Shown here piece by piece: positions 1 through 11,117 of a stretch of 64,000 nt of DNA. The position numbers were made by a program, and so were the translations under genes. Origin of the DNA: Chlamydomonas sphaeroides (Eukaryota > Chlorophyta > Chlorophyceae > Chlamydomonadales > Chlamydomonadaceae). Each line of letters starts with the position of its first letter. Positions within the stretch are counted from its first letter, which is position 1. The notes beneath the pieces were generated by a model. That model worked only from the letters and a program-made list of their open reading frames with translations. It was not told the DNA's origin and did no database searches. The stretch lies in NCBI GenBank assembly GCA_001662425.1, contig BDDC01000094.1:50992-114991 (forward strand), in the 5' to 3' direction.

Positions 1-159
1 CAGCCAACACGGTTTATGTCCTGCCGAAGTCCGGCCAGGCAGCGCATGACGGCGCTGCCTCTACATCAACACCGAGATCAAGATCAAGTCATATCATGAA
101 CTGCAGCTATAAGGCTCCACGCGCCGTTCCCGGCCTAGTATTTTGCATTTAACGTCAAG
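1..159. other. 3' flank of the QRICH2-like gene
   Basis: This lies downstream of the stop codon of the minus-strand gene ending at 160 and probably holds the start of its 3' UTR. No TTACA (reverse complement of the volvocine TGTAA poly(A) signal) was seen here, so the real transcript end is probably outside the window. Nothing else is recognised. Confidence 0.4.
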
Positions 160-3100
160 TTACGTGATCTGCGGCAGCGTCACGTTGGCGCCCGCGCCCT
201 CGATGGGGGATGCCCCGTTGGGCGGCTTCTGTTCGAACTCGGTCGTCGGCTGCGCATGGGGTGGGGACGATGGGCTCAGGTCGCTGTGGGCTCGCGGCCT
301 AGCCCTCTGTAAGAGGCAACTCATGGATGCTTACCGGCGAGCCCCGCTGCTTTCCATTGGGGTTGAGCGTCGGCAGGCTGTTCTGCACCGCCGGGCCGCG
401 CGCCGAGGCCGCCACCGTCCCCGGGTTGCTCGGCCGCCAGCCGCCCGGCGGGAGGTGCGGGCCCACGTGTTCCCGCGGGAGGACCTCCGCCGGTGCACCC
501 GTCTGGTTCTGGTACCTGCGCCGTGGCCAGCCGTACACACACGTCAGCCCGATGCCCATGACAGTCGCGTGCGGCAGCGACTGTACTCAGCCTTCCAACT
601 CACCAGTTCTGCGGGCCACGCGCGTTGGGGTCGGGGTTGCCCTGAAGCTTCTGCGCCGACGCCTGTGGGCTGAGCCCCTCAACCGCGCGCCCGCTGCGCA
701 CTTGCGCCGGCCGCCCCACGTCCGCCACCGGCCCTCGCACGGGCAGCTGCTGCGTGGGGATGTGCGGCCCCGGCGTCACGTCCAGCTGGTCCAGCGGCCG
801 GTCGCAGGCCATGCAGCGGTAGCCGGTGATGGGCCGGCCCGCCAGCATCGCGTGGTCGCCCGGCACCATCTGGTGCCGGCCGGTGCCCTGGCTGCTTGCG
901 GCGTCTACGACCTTGTCCTGCACGCACAAAAAACACGCACATGCTCAGACCCATGCCGAAGGCCCCTCTCCCGCATCCCTTCCCGACCCACATCAGGCCA
1001 CCCGCGTGGCCCGGACCTACCCGCATCAGCCGCACGTCCGTGGCCAGGCGCTTGACCTGCCGCTCCAGCTCCTTGACGCCGTAGTCCACCACGCCGCCGC
1101 CCGCGCCGATGCGTCCCATGGCAGGGCTCTTCATGGTGGCCTCCAGGTACGCCAGCTTCTGCGCCATCTGCTGCAGCGCCGCCGGGTCGAACGCATCCAT
1201 CTTGTGCCGGTAGTCACCGCTGCCAAGCAGCTTGACCAGCCGCTCGTAGCCGCCGCGCGGCGAACGGTTCTCCTTGCCGCCTGGGCCTGCGGACAACACC
1301 ACACACCGCACGTCCTCAGACCCCGACGCGCCCGCCCCGTCGGCTTCCCGGCAAACCGCAGTCCCAGCGACCCAAGCCCAGCACGCCCCCAGGCCCCATG
1401 CGGCGCACCTCCAGCCTCGCTGTAGCGCCCCTCCACGCCGCCCGTGGCGCCGGGCATGCCCGCTGTGCTTATCCGCGCGCCGGCGTCCAGCCCCACCGCC
1501 AGCACGTTGGTGGCGTGCGCCACGGTGTCCAGCCCCTCGCGCAGCGAGCCCACCTCCCGGCTCAGCTGCGACACCATGCGCTGCAGCCCGCCCGCGTCGC
1601 CGCCCGCCGCCACGGCACCGGCGGCGCCCGCCGCGCCGTCACGCGACGGCGGCGGGATGGCCGCCGGCGCCGCATGCATCGCGTCGCGCGGGATGCTGGC
1701 CACGTCGGCCCGCATCTGCGCCAGCTCTGCAAACACGTCGCCCATGCGCTGGTCCAGGCTGGCGATCTCGTCGCTGTTGGCCGCGCGGCCCGACAGCTGC
1801 GACACCAGCGCGCTCAGCTCGGCGGCGTTCGCCTTGTCGTCCAGCGCGCCGCGCAGTAGCCCCAGCTCCTCTGCGCCCGCCTTGGCACCCAGCTGGCTCT
1901 GCAGCACCGCCAGCTCCGCCTTGTTGGCCTTGTCCGCCACCATGCCCTGTACGGCGCCCAGCAGGTTGCTGAAGCCGCCGCCGCCGCCGGCGGTGCCGTC
2001 GGCGCCGGGCTCGCCCGTGTTACCGCCGGCCACGTCGGCCGCCAGCGCAGCCATGAGCTTGACCTCCTCCAGCGCCGACGTGTCGGCCTTGCCAGCCATC
2101 GCCATCTACAGAGGAAAGGTGGCACGCGGGGGTCGGCAGAGACAGGGACAGCGCCGACCACATGGCGCCGACCAATGTGGCGCCGACCCACGTGGCGCTA
2201 ACCCACATGGCGCTGACCCACATGGCGCTGACCCACATGGCGTGCCTGGCACCCCCCAGCGTCCAAGCCACCCCGACCCACATGGTGGGGCGCAACCACC
2301 AGGCAGCCTGCGCCTCCATGCAGACCAGCTCGCTGCTGCTGCTCCGACCCACTTGACGCCAGCCCATTCCCAGCCGTCCCAACCTTTTCCCCATACCTCC
2401 CCCGCCGAGCCCCCAACCGCATCCCAGCTCCATTCTCCCAAATACGCACCTGCAGCTCCGCCAGCGCGCCGCCGTCGGCCTTGGCGCCCAGCGCCAGCTT
2501 GATGGCCTCCAGCTCGTCCAGGTCGGCCTTGGCGTTGATCGCAAGCTCCAGCCGCGCGAGCTCGCCCGAGTCGGCCTTGCCCGCCAGACGCGTCGCCAGC
2601 TCACCAAGGTGCCCCTGCAGCGCCGCCAGCGCGGCCTGCAGCATGGGGATGTCCGCTTCGCCCACCTGCGACATGCGCATGCTGGGCAGTGACATCGGCG
2701 GCGCCCCCGCCGCCGGCGCGGTGGCGGCGGAGGGCGGAGGCGCCGCCGCCAGCGCCGCAACGCGCGCCGCCAGCTCCGAGACCTGCGCGCGCAGCTCCTC
2801 CAGGGCCGCGGGAGGGCCGGCGTCGCCGCCGGTGACCTCGTGCGACACAACCCACTGCTGCTGCGGCGGCGTAGCGGCCGCGGCTGCGGCAGTGGCCGGG
2901 GCTGCGGCCGCGGCCGGGGCGGCAGCGCCACCACCGCCGGAACGGGCAGAGCCGGGCTTGGAGCCGGGGCGCGAGCCTGCGGCGGGCGCAGCCGCCACCG
3001 GGGGCGCGGGCGCGGGCGCTGCCGCGTATGCCCCCGCGGCTGCGGCGGGCAGCGACGCGAGGCGGTTGGTGACGTCGGCCAGTGCCGAGGAGTCGGCCTT

Positions 3101-5495
3101 GCCCTCCAGCGCCGCCGCCAGCTCCTGCAGGCGCCGCAGCGCGTCCTCCAGGGCCGTCCTGCAAGTGCGGGTGCGGGTGCGGGACGACAGCGGGTGTCAG
3201 CGGCTGCACGCCGCGGCAGCACAGCCAGCGGCCAGAGCCCAAACCCCAGGCCGTGCTGCTGCTGCACTCGGCGGTATTGGTCGGGGCCGCACCTGTCGGC
3301 CTTGGTGTCAACCTTGCCGTAAATGTCCTTGAGCAGCGGCTGCACGTCGGTCAGCGAGCCGATGGCGTCCACGGCGGCGCTGTCCTGCTCGGCGGTGGCG
3401 GCGGCGGCGGCGGCGCCGGCGGCGCCGCCAGCGGCCACGCGCACCTCCAGATCCTCGAGGCGCCTGCAGGCGAGCGCAGCGGCAGTGTGGCAGCGACAGC
3501 AACAAGTCGGCGTCATGCTTGGCACATGCATGGCCGCCGGAACCCACGCCTAGGAGGCGGTACGGACAGTGTACGGCATTAAGGTACGGCGGCCCCATTT
3601 GGGTAAGCCCATGGCCTGCTGCTCACTTGATTAGGCCGTCAAGGGCAGGGCCAGCCGGTGCGGCCAAGGCGGCCGCAGCGACCGCCGGCGCAGAGCCGTC
3701 AGCCTCCGCGGCAGCGCCGTCGGCCCGGGCGGCTGTAGCAGCGGTGGCAGCGGCAGCGGCCTGCTCGGGCGCGGGCGCGGGCGCGGCAACGGCAGCGCCG
3801 CCGCGCGCCTTGAGCGCCGCCAGCTGCGAGGCGAGGTCGTCCAGACCGCCCTGCTCCGCCTGGGGACACAAGCGGGGTCGGCGAGCGAGGCTCCGTCAGC
3901 CCTTCATGTACGGCTTCACGTCGGCCTTGGGGCCACCCGAACCTTGCTGACACCACCGAGCCCCACGCCACCAGGCAGCCAGCCCCAGCCCCAGCCCCAG
4001 CCCCAGCGCCCCAGCGCCCCAGCGCCCCAGCGCCCCAGCGCCCCCGCCCCGCCACCGCCGCACCTTGCCCTCCAGCCGGTCGGCCATGACCGCCACCTGG
4101 CCGCGCACCGCCGCCAGCTCGCCCACCGCCCGGTTCACCGCCTCCACCAGCGCCCCGTTGTCCAGGCTGCCGTCCGCGCCCACGGCCAGCGCCGGCGCCG
4201 CATCGCGGGCGGCGGGCACGGCCGTGCCGGCACGGATCATCGCGTCCAGCTCAGACCTGCGGTGCAGCGGGCGTACGTGCGGCGGGGCCATGTGCGTCAA
4301 AGCAGGGTTGCTGCCCGGTCCGACGCGGCTAGCAAGGTGTTGCGTCTCGGCCGTGCCAGCTGCCTTCACGGCCGTTCTCCTGGAGGCTGACCATGCGCGC
4401 TGCCCGCCGCCGCTACCGCTACCCCTGCCCCGCAGCCGCACCGGTTGGCCTTGAGGTCCAGCTCGCCGCGGCTGGGCTTGCCCTCCAGCTCGTGCTGCAT
4501 GCCCGCCACAGAGGCCGCCAGCGCGCGGTGGCCCGCCAGCAGCTCCTGGAGCTGCGTGTTGAGGTCGGGGCCCGGCGGCAGCGCGGGCTCGTCGGCGCCG
4601 TCGCCGTCGGCGCCGGCGCCGGCGCCAGGCGCGGGCGAGGCCGAGTCGGCGGCCCGGGCCTCCAGCGCAGCGACGCGGCGCTCCAGGTCTGAGCTGGAGG
4701 GCGCCGAGGTGGACGCCTGTGGTGGCGCGACGGCGCCGTCAGCGGCGGCGGCAGCGGCGGCGGCGGTGCCCGTGTCGTCGCCGCTGGCCTTCTCGCCGCT
4801 GGCGCTGGCGCTGACATTGATGTCGCCGGTTGCGGGCGCCTGAGGAGCCGACTGGTCTCGCTCGCCCAGAGCATCGAATCGGCTCTCTAGCACATTCTGC
4901 GAGGCGTGGGGTATGTGTGGAGGGGGGGAAGGTGTTATGAAAGGACTCACGGGTGGGGCGCGAAGACGATGTCCATGGCCGTGTGCGACCCCTCGTGTTC
5001 TTAGCCCGTCTTTCGTCCCCCCGAACTCGGGGGTCCGCTTGGGCGGTCGAATCGGTCTAGTATATGACCCGTTCGAACGATGAACAGCTGGGCGCTTTGG
5101 GATGGTTGCGGCTGCGGCCCCCGACCTTCGAAGAAGGGCACACGAAGCTACACGGTTGTTACGCATGCCACACCTGCTTCTCTTGCAGCTGCTGTACTGT
5201 CTCTTTCAGCGCGTTGTTCTCTCGCCGCAGAGCATCGACTTGGTCCTGAAGCAAGCTATCTGCGATGGTCTTTCCAGCCTGCAGGCCAAACAAAAACGCA
5301 GCGTTGCGCTTAGAACCGATGCAGGCGGGGTGAGTGGGGGTCGCAGGCGACGCATGCAGCCCCACTGCCAACCTTATCAGCGGGTTCCAGCTCCTGAACG
5401 CGTGATACAAGCCATTTGAGCGTCTTGTTCAACCCTTCAAGGTCGACACTAGACACCACCTGCACGGTGTCTATCTTTAAATAGGCCTCGTCCAT
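160..5495 (-). CDS. QRICH2/DUF4795-like coiled-coil protein (probable cilium-associated)
   Basis: Twelve coding exons: 5495-5373, 5278-5174, 4896-4442, 4256-4064, 3859-3627, 3463-3293, 3158-2450, 2105-1409, 1286-1021, 917-604, 515-335, 249-160. They total 3537 nt (about 1178 aa); every junction is GT-AG and keeps phase. ATG at 5495 opens the protein (MDEAYLKIDTVQ). The N-terminus reads VDLEGLNKTLKWLVSRVQEL, then coiled coil. The middle alternates Ala/Pro linkers with heptad segments built on K-A-D/N motifs (EGKADSSALADV, NAKADLDELEAI, GAKADGGALAEL, DDKANAAELSAL). Near the C-terminus lie DYRHKMDAFDPAALQQMAQK, then a two-cysteine motif YRCMACDRPLD and a Pro-rich tail ending LPQIT. The coiled coil, the LNxLL-type start and the HC-x-x-CDRP-like motif resemble the DUF4795 region of QRICH2, a sperm-flagellum protein in animals. 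The family call is from recalled motifs only; a ciliary role is inferred. The last two small exons are supported by splice signals and phase, not homology. Confidence 0.72.
2157..2245. repeat. 15-bp minisatellite in an intron
   Basis: About six imperfect copies of a 15-bp unit (CACATGGCGCTGACC and variants with GCCGACC) lie in the intron between exons 3158-2450 and 2105-1409 of the QRICH2-like gene. The later copies are nearly identical and the first ones diverged. Confidence 0.85.
3980..4043. repeat. AGCCCC / AGCGCCCC tandem repeat in an intron
   Basis: Consecutive AGCCCC hexamers pass into AGCGCCCC octamers within the intron between exons 4256-4064 and 3859-3627 of the QRICH2-like gene. 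This is simple-sequence expansion with no sign of function. Confidence 0.8.
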
Positions 5496-6616
5496 GGCTT
5501 GCTATCGCATTGGTATCGTTGCCTGTGGCAGTGGTTCTGATACCAGATACAGAGCGCGATGGCAAGAAGCCTTCGAGCTACCCGTACATGACACGAATCC
5601 CCCCGGGACCGTGCCTTCCAAACCCGCCTGAACCATACCCCCCCCCTCCAGTTAGGGTTTAGGCTCCAGTTAGTTTCACCGGCAGGCTGCACATTGCTAA
5701 TTACGTAGTGTGTCGTGACAAGGAGGGGAGCCTGGGGAGGGGAGGGAGCAGGGCAGAGGAGGGGGAGCGGAGGCGGAGGAAAGCGCGAGGCTGGGTCGGG
5801 CCCGCTATGCTCCGGTGTGGGTGCGAAGGTGCGCCGTCAAATGCGGCAAATTGATGTATTCCTCGGTCTCAGTCGTTGTCCAGGGGGTGCATGCCTCAGT
5901 TGCGCTTTTACGCGGCACAGATTCAACGGGTCTGAGCTGTCACGTTGACATTCCTCAACGGTTACAAAGGCCAGCACTGCTGGTGTCGTTTGGTAGATTC
6001 CAATGCTCCATGCGTCTTGCCTGCAGGATCCCCAAGCTGCCGCCCTGCGCCGCGCCCTGGAGCTCACATGCGTGATCAACTGAACGACCATCTGCCGTGC
6101 CTACCCATCCATGCAGTCCTTGCTAGACACTCCCCCCCTCCGCCGCTCCGGTGGGTGCCGGTACTAGGTGCTTTGAGGGCAGCGCCCGACATAGATAACG
6201 ATGACAAAGAGCCAAAACTGCAGCAGATCCTAGAACATACGAAGAATGCTAGTGCGGTGCGGTGCGGTGGCGCTCATGGTTGGCACTTCTGTCGTGGTCA
6301 GGTCCAAGCCAACAACACAGGTCTTTATCGAGCAATGCGGCTCAGCACGTCAAGCTCCTGCGGTCCAGCATTCACTCGCTCATCAAAAGAGGCGGGCCCC
6401 CACCCGCAAGCGCCATCGGCGTTATGCACGCCCGCGCCGGTGGTGACCCCGCCCTATACGGGCTTTCCAAGAGAACCACTGCTAGGGCGTTCAGCAAGAT
6501 CCAGTGCGATGTCAGTCTTCCTGAGCTGTGGTACAACTGCCGCGCCCTGCCCTGCCCTCGTGGCAGCAGGCAACACGGCGCAGCGCTCGCTCGCTCGCAT
6601 AGCGGCCGCTGCTTGC
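5496..6616. other. Intergenic region between two minus-strand genes
   Basis: This 1.1-kb stretch should hold the promoter and 5' UTR of the QRICH2-like gene (near 5496) and the 3' UTR of the small gene ending at 6617. A G/A-rich tract occupies about 5720-5800. ORFs here lack coding character and splice context. No other feature was recognised. Confidence 0.5.
5962..5966 (-). terminator. Candidate TGTAA poly(A) signal for the 6617-7675 gene
   Basis: TTACA on the plus strand is TGTAA on the minus strand, the usual volvocine polyadenylation signal. It lies about 650 nt past the stop codon of the small minus-strand gene. A 5-mer match alone is weak evidence. Confidence 0.35.
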
Positions 6617-7675
6617 TCAGAAAAGCAGCCTCCGCGCCGGCCACTGCTCCGACATGACGCGTTCCGCCAGCTGCTGGCCGAGGAACGGGTCCGCCACCGC
6701 CTGCTGCACCTGCGCCGTCCACTCTTCCCACGTGACATGCGGAAGGCTGGTCTGCACATGGTCCAGTAGCTGCTGCTCCAGCGTCGGCGCCAGCGCCAGA
6801 AGCTGCTGGAACTCCAGCCCTAGCTGTGAGCCCGCCTGCCAGTGGCAGAAACACAGAAAGACGCCTGCGGCGGGAGGGCGAAGGGCAGAGGGGGCGCGTT
6901 GATGAACGGTGGGGCTGTGCATGGCCCCTGGTGCGTGTAGGTCGGGATGCCAGCGCGAGGGCCCCTTGCACACGGCGGCGGTGGGCCCGGGCGGGCCTGG
7001 GACATCGCGCGCTTTCAGGAGCCTGGGACGCTGCCACAACCACTTTGGAACGCCGACCGGGACACTGGGCGTTGCTTGGTTGCTGGTGGGCCCGCCTATG
7101 TGGGCTTGGCGGCCGACAACTCCCACTGGCGGGGCCCCCGATGGGGGCGAGGGGGGCCCCGGGCAGTGTAGCGCAGCTTCGGCGCCGCGCCACTTGCTGG
7201 CCCTAGGCCTCTAGCCGTGTCCGTTGAGGCCGCACCTTCTAGCACGTGTCGCGGCAAGAACTTCAGCGCCTCGTGACGCTCCTGCTCATCCAACGCCTCG
7301 AGTGATTCCCTGCAGAGAGATTGGGGCGCAGGGTGCAGGAGCCAGGTGAAAAGGCGTCGCCAGCTTCAGCTCGTAGTGTGGATGGGCCTTTATCGGGACA
7401 GCCGTCAGGAGCCGCCGGCCGCGCACCTGGCGACCTTTACAGATGATGTGAAGCCTCCAGCTGCGTGTTGATGTCTGCGGGCGGTCGGTTGGGAGCGAGT
7501 CAAAATCGTAGAGGCCCGAAACTCTAACTCCTAGACCAAGCGCAGCTGACAAGACGAGCGCATACCTGAGGTTTGGCTTCTTGGGTGCTGAAGGGCAGGT
7601 CCGGCCCGCCGCAAGTTCTGGGTTGCAGAATGTGGGGAACAGAGCCGTCGGCGACCGCGGCGAGTCCTCATCCAT
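6617..7675 (-). CDS. Small protein of unknown function, three exons
   Basis: Model exons are 7675-7566, 7309-7236 and 6819-6617 (387 nt, about 128 aa). The ATG at 7675 (MDEDSPRSPTAL) is the first in frame; the same frame extends upstream without an ATG to an in-frame stop. The first junction (AAC CTC AG|GTATGC to CTGCAG|G GAA) and the second donor (CTA GAA G|GTGCGG) look good. The exon 3 acceptor is less sure: the pyrimidine-rich site at 6827 would break frame, whereas the nearby CTAG|GG at 6819 keeps it. The third exon reads as a convincing helical protein (LEFQQLLALAPTLEQQLLDH, then WEEWTAQVQQAVADPFLGQQ) ending QWPARRLLF. No membrane segment, signal peptide or known motif was recognised. 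Confidence 0.5.
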
Positions 7676-9175
7676 GGTTGTGAAGCGTCGCTGGACTTTG
7701 TTGCCGAGGGCCTGAACGTAGCGCGAGGCCGACAAGATGTCGCGTCGCAGGGTTTGTTTGGTTCGGTCTTATGTGCGGGCACTCGGTCAGCTTTGTGAGT
7801 GTCTCAAATTGCTTTTCTGTTGTGTGGCATGGGGGTCGTGTCCTGAGTTTTGTGAAGCTCGCCTGTCGTCGTCAGGCGTACGACGCTACCAGCCGGAGCT
7901 GCATGCACGCGACAGCACGAAGCCAATGGTGCCGCAGCAAACGCTGTTGCACAAAGCAACGCAAGCGTTGACGCTGGTGGTGGGGGTTGTTCTCCCAGCG
8001 ACCGCACCGCACTGCGCCGCATGCCGCGACGGCATGCACGCCACGCCTAGCTGTGGTTCTGCATGACCCAACTGCAACAAGCTAAGCTCTGGGACAACAT
8101 CATCAATGGGAGTGGCTCAGTGGCTCGCCCATTAGGAACAGACAGCTGTCGCCGCCTGTCTTGCCCCTGCTCCCAAAGACGTCCCGAAGACACGCCCAAC
8201 AGCAGTCGCCAGTGATGGCCTGCCAGGTTGTCTTGACGGTCCCTGCGTGGCATGGAGAGGGCGACAAGGTTGCCAGCGTGAAGCCGTGGAGCCAGAGCGA
8301 TGCCACCCAAATCACAGGCGTGTGAGCACTTACCATAGCCAAGATCCCCCTTCTCATCTCCTCCTTCACTTACCAAGGCCCTTGCGGCCGGCGGCGCAGA
8401 CCCTCCGCCGACCGCGAGTGCGCGAGAACTGCACATGTGTTGCGGTGGTCCACCGCGCGCGGTGACAGAGACAGATATGAAGGGACAATACTCCGCAAAA
8501 GGTTGTACTGCCTGGGCAACGTACCGACACGGCGACCTCAGCTTATTGCGTACGCTGTGCTTCTACATGCGTGTCGCTGGATCACCACTCGACGTCATAC
8601 GTACAGCGTTTGCGTTCGAGGTCACAGGCTCACAGCCGCACTTCGCCTGAGGCTTCTGCCGCTCCTCCGACTTCGTCACAGCGCGGTCGTCTGTACACGT
8701 GCTGTTTTGCGTGGCAGCCTTCAGCCGCACTTTCACCAACCGTTTGCACCAAATGGATCTTTCGTACTTGTGCTATCTTGGTGCCCGAGTCGAACGGCTC
8801 GTACCCCGTTAGGGGCGAGCAAACACACTCGGCGACGGGGTGCCCGATGCCCTATGCTGTCTGCTGGTCCCCAAACCGCCGCCACTCGCTCTCGCGTCCT
8901 ACGTGCCAGCCTCACGGCCCCTGCATAGCTGTCATAATGGATCAACCCTACTCGACGTACATGCTCTTCACTGCATTCCCTGGTGTCCCCCACACGCTAC
9001 CAGCTCACATCCTGGCTAACCGGTATCACGCGGGCCCGACTCAATCAGGCCACCATCTCCTATACGCCTCAGGCCGAGCCGCACATCCCTGCGCAGCGCC
9101 GCGTCCTGCCACACGAGACAACCTAGGTCCCTCGATCCCCCTCACCCCTAACACACGCTCCTCGAGCGGCCCGTT
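7676..9175. other. Intergenic region, no gene recognised
   Basis: A 1.5-kb stretch lies between the start of the small minus-strand gene and the stop of the Lunapark-like gene, so it should contain a promoter/5' UTR at its left end and the Lunapark 3' UTR at its right. Base composition is less GC-rich than in the exons. Several ORFs occur, but none has splice support or protein-like composition. No TTACA signal for the Lunapark-like gene was spotted. Confidence 0.45.
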
Positions 9176-11117
9176 CTACCCAGACGACGCGACCTGCGCC
9201 GGCTGCTTGTCGGATGTGTCCTCAGCCGCCTCGCCGGGTGCAGGGGGAGCGCCGCTCGCGTTCATCCGCGCCTCCAGCTCGAGGAGCTTCCGCTTAAGCA
9301 GGTCGTTCTCGTCCCGCAGCAGCTGCGCCTCCTGCAGCAGCACCGGGCTGTCTCCAACCTGCACCGCCCATCGCGCGAGGGACCGGGACACGGCAGCAAC
9401 AGCAGAGGTCAGGCAAACGCGGGCTGGACTCGATTTCAAAGACTTGGCCGGTGCTGTCGGATGCACAGCTGCTTGTGAATTGAATTGCTGGCAGTGGATA
9501 TGTGGGTTGCTTAATGTGGGTCGGGTTGCTGGCAACAGACAATGGTTCCTCTTGTTGCCCTCGTGCTCACCAGGTTGTTGGCCAGGGACTCAAACACGGG
9601 CATCAGGGCCTTGCCAGTCCCCTGCGCCACGGACACCGCGGCACTGGCGGCCGCTGCCGCGGGCCGCATGAGCGCGCTACCGGGCGACACGGCGCCTGCC
9701 CGGGGAGTCGCAGCCGCAGACGGGGCCCGGCCCGCAGTGGGCTGCCCGCTCGCGCGACGCCGCAGCGTCCCTGCAAGCGGCGACCAAGAGAGCAGCAGGT
9801 GCTCAGTCTGCGACTGCCGTGACAGCTAAACCTTTGTGTCCTCGTACAAAATGCAATATCTGCGAACTCGCCTGCAGAGCCAGGGGCAATGACAGCGGGC
9901 TGCTCATCCGGATCGTACTTCTTGATGAGAGCGGCGGTCTTATCGAAGCGTGTTGAGTCCTGCACGAGGCACGCGGCAGAGTCGACCCTTCTTGTGTGCT
10001 GGTGAAGAGCATACGTGGACCGCGATCTGCTGCTGCCGAGTCCCTGGGGCGTTGCTGTACCTTGAGGTCTTTGACCATCTTGCGCTTGGCATCGTTGAGT
10101 TTGCGCAGGAAGCGCTCATCGCGCGCCTCGGTGAAGCGCAGCAACCACAGCATACCCCTAGGCATGTGCGGGGTGTTGGGAAATTTGTTGCGGGGCATGG
10201 GTGAGGTGCTGTACTGACCGGGGCACATACCTACAGCGCCGATTCCCCCGCCTCGGGGCATCCTCCCCACCGCTTGGTGCTCCATGCGATCGCCTCACCT
10301 AAACACCAGCGCCGTTGCAAGCGGGACAGCGAAGCCACCCAGGATAGTGACGCTCTTCTGCAGGGTGAGGGGATGGCGAAGCGGTTCGGAAAGGTGAGGG
10401 GCCGAAGACTGGTTGGTAGGCTTGGATGTCAGCGCTTCCGCCCCGCCAGGCTTATGGACAGCTTCGCCTGGTCAATATGTGAAGACTCACCTGATACCAC
10501 TTCTGTGTGCTGACTTGTTGCAGCTGTGAGGACAGGTGTCAAGGCAAGGTATGGCGGCGGCCGGGAAGTGGAGGGCGTGAGACTGCCGCCGGCTGCTCGG
10601 AAGGCGGCTCGGGCAGCAGGCCGGCGCCCTGCAAGGCTCTGACGGCCCCACCCAGGGCCCCCTGACCCTGCCTTTCCTCCGCTCCTCGTCCCCAGAGTCC
10701 CCCGGGTCTCCGTCCTAGCCTGGGACAACGAGGCAACTTGCGGACATACACAGTCCAGCCCCCCAGGACGCCATCCCTGTATGTTACGTACGTAAGCTGT
10801 CAGCAGGACGGCGATGCAGAGGAATACGGCCGTGGCCCAGAACCCAATGCTTGAGCAGCTCTCCATAGTTTTCCGCCGCTTGACGCGGCGGTCCTGCGAA
10901 GACGTGCGCGATCACCCTAGGCACACTATACAAAGCAGCGTTGCGGCACATATGGCGCGCCCGTTGCCTGGAACGTCCTTCGCGCGCTCGCATGGCCACG
11001 CCAAGCGGGTGCTTCGCTTACAACGATCTTGCTGCTCTCCTTCTCCAGGCGCTCAAAGGCACGCTCGTAGTTGGCATAGTACGCGTCGGCCTTGCCGCGC
11101 GAGAAGAGTGCGCCCAT
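9176..11117 (-). CDS. LNP: Lunapark-like ER-junction protein lacking the zinc ribbon
   Basis: Eight coding exons: 11117-11025, 10893-10792, 10523-10491, 10357-10299, 10157-10061, 9959-9872, 9770-9571, 9358-9176; 855 nt, 284 aa, phases consistent. ATG 11117 is the first in frame and gives an MGALFSRGK start, a plausible N-myristoylation site as in the family, followed by a short coiled coil (YERAFERLEKESSK). Two hydrophobic segments follow (IGFWATAVFLCIAVLLTAY; VTILGGFAVPLATALVFRG). Next come basic helical residues (LRKLNDAKRKMVKDLK) and the hallmark KTAALIKKYDPDEQ, matching the family pattern T-x-K-x-x-x-L-I-x-x-Y/F-D-P. Lunapark shapes ER tubules at three-way junctions. The usual C-terminal Cys4 zinc ribbon is absent: the last two exons contain no cysteine and end in a Ser/Ala linker plus coiled coil (LRDENDLLKRKLLELEAR). 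The intron after 9872 uses a GC donor (AG|GCGAGT). Confidence 0.83.

Noticed and set aside
8571..9671. 366-codon plus-strand ORF overlapping the Lunapark 3' end
   Set aside because: Ser/Arg/Pro-rich and antisense to phased Lunapark exons; no splice or start context.
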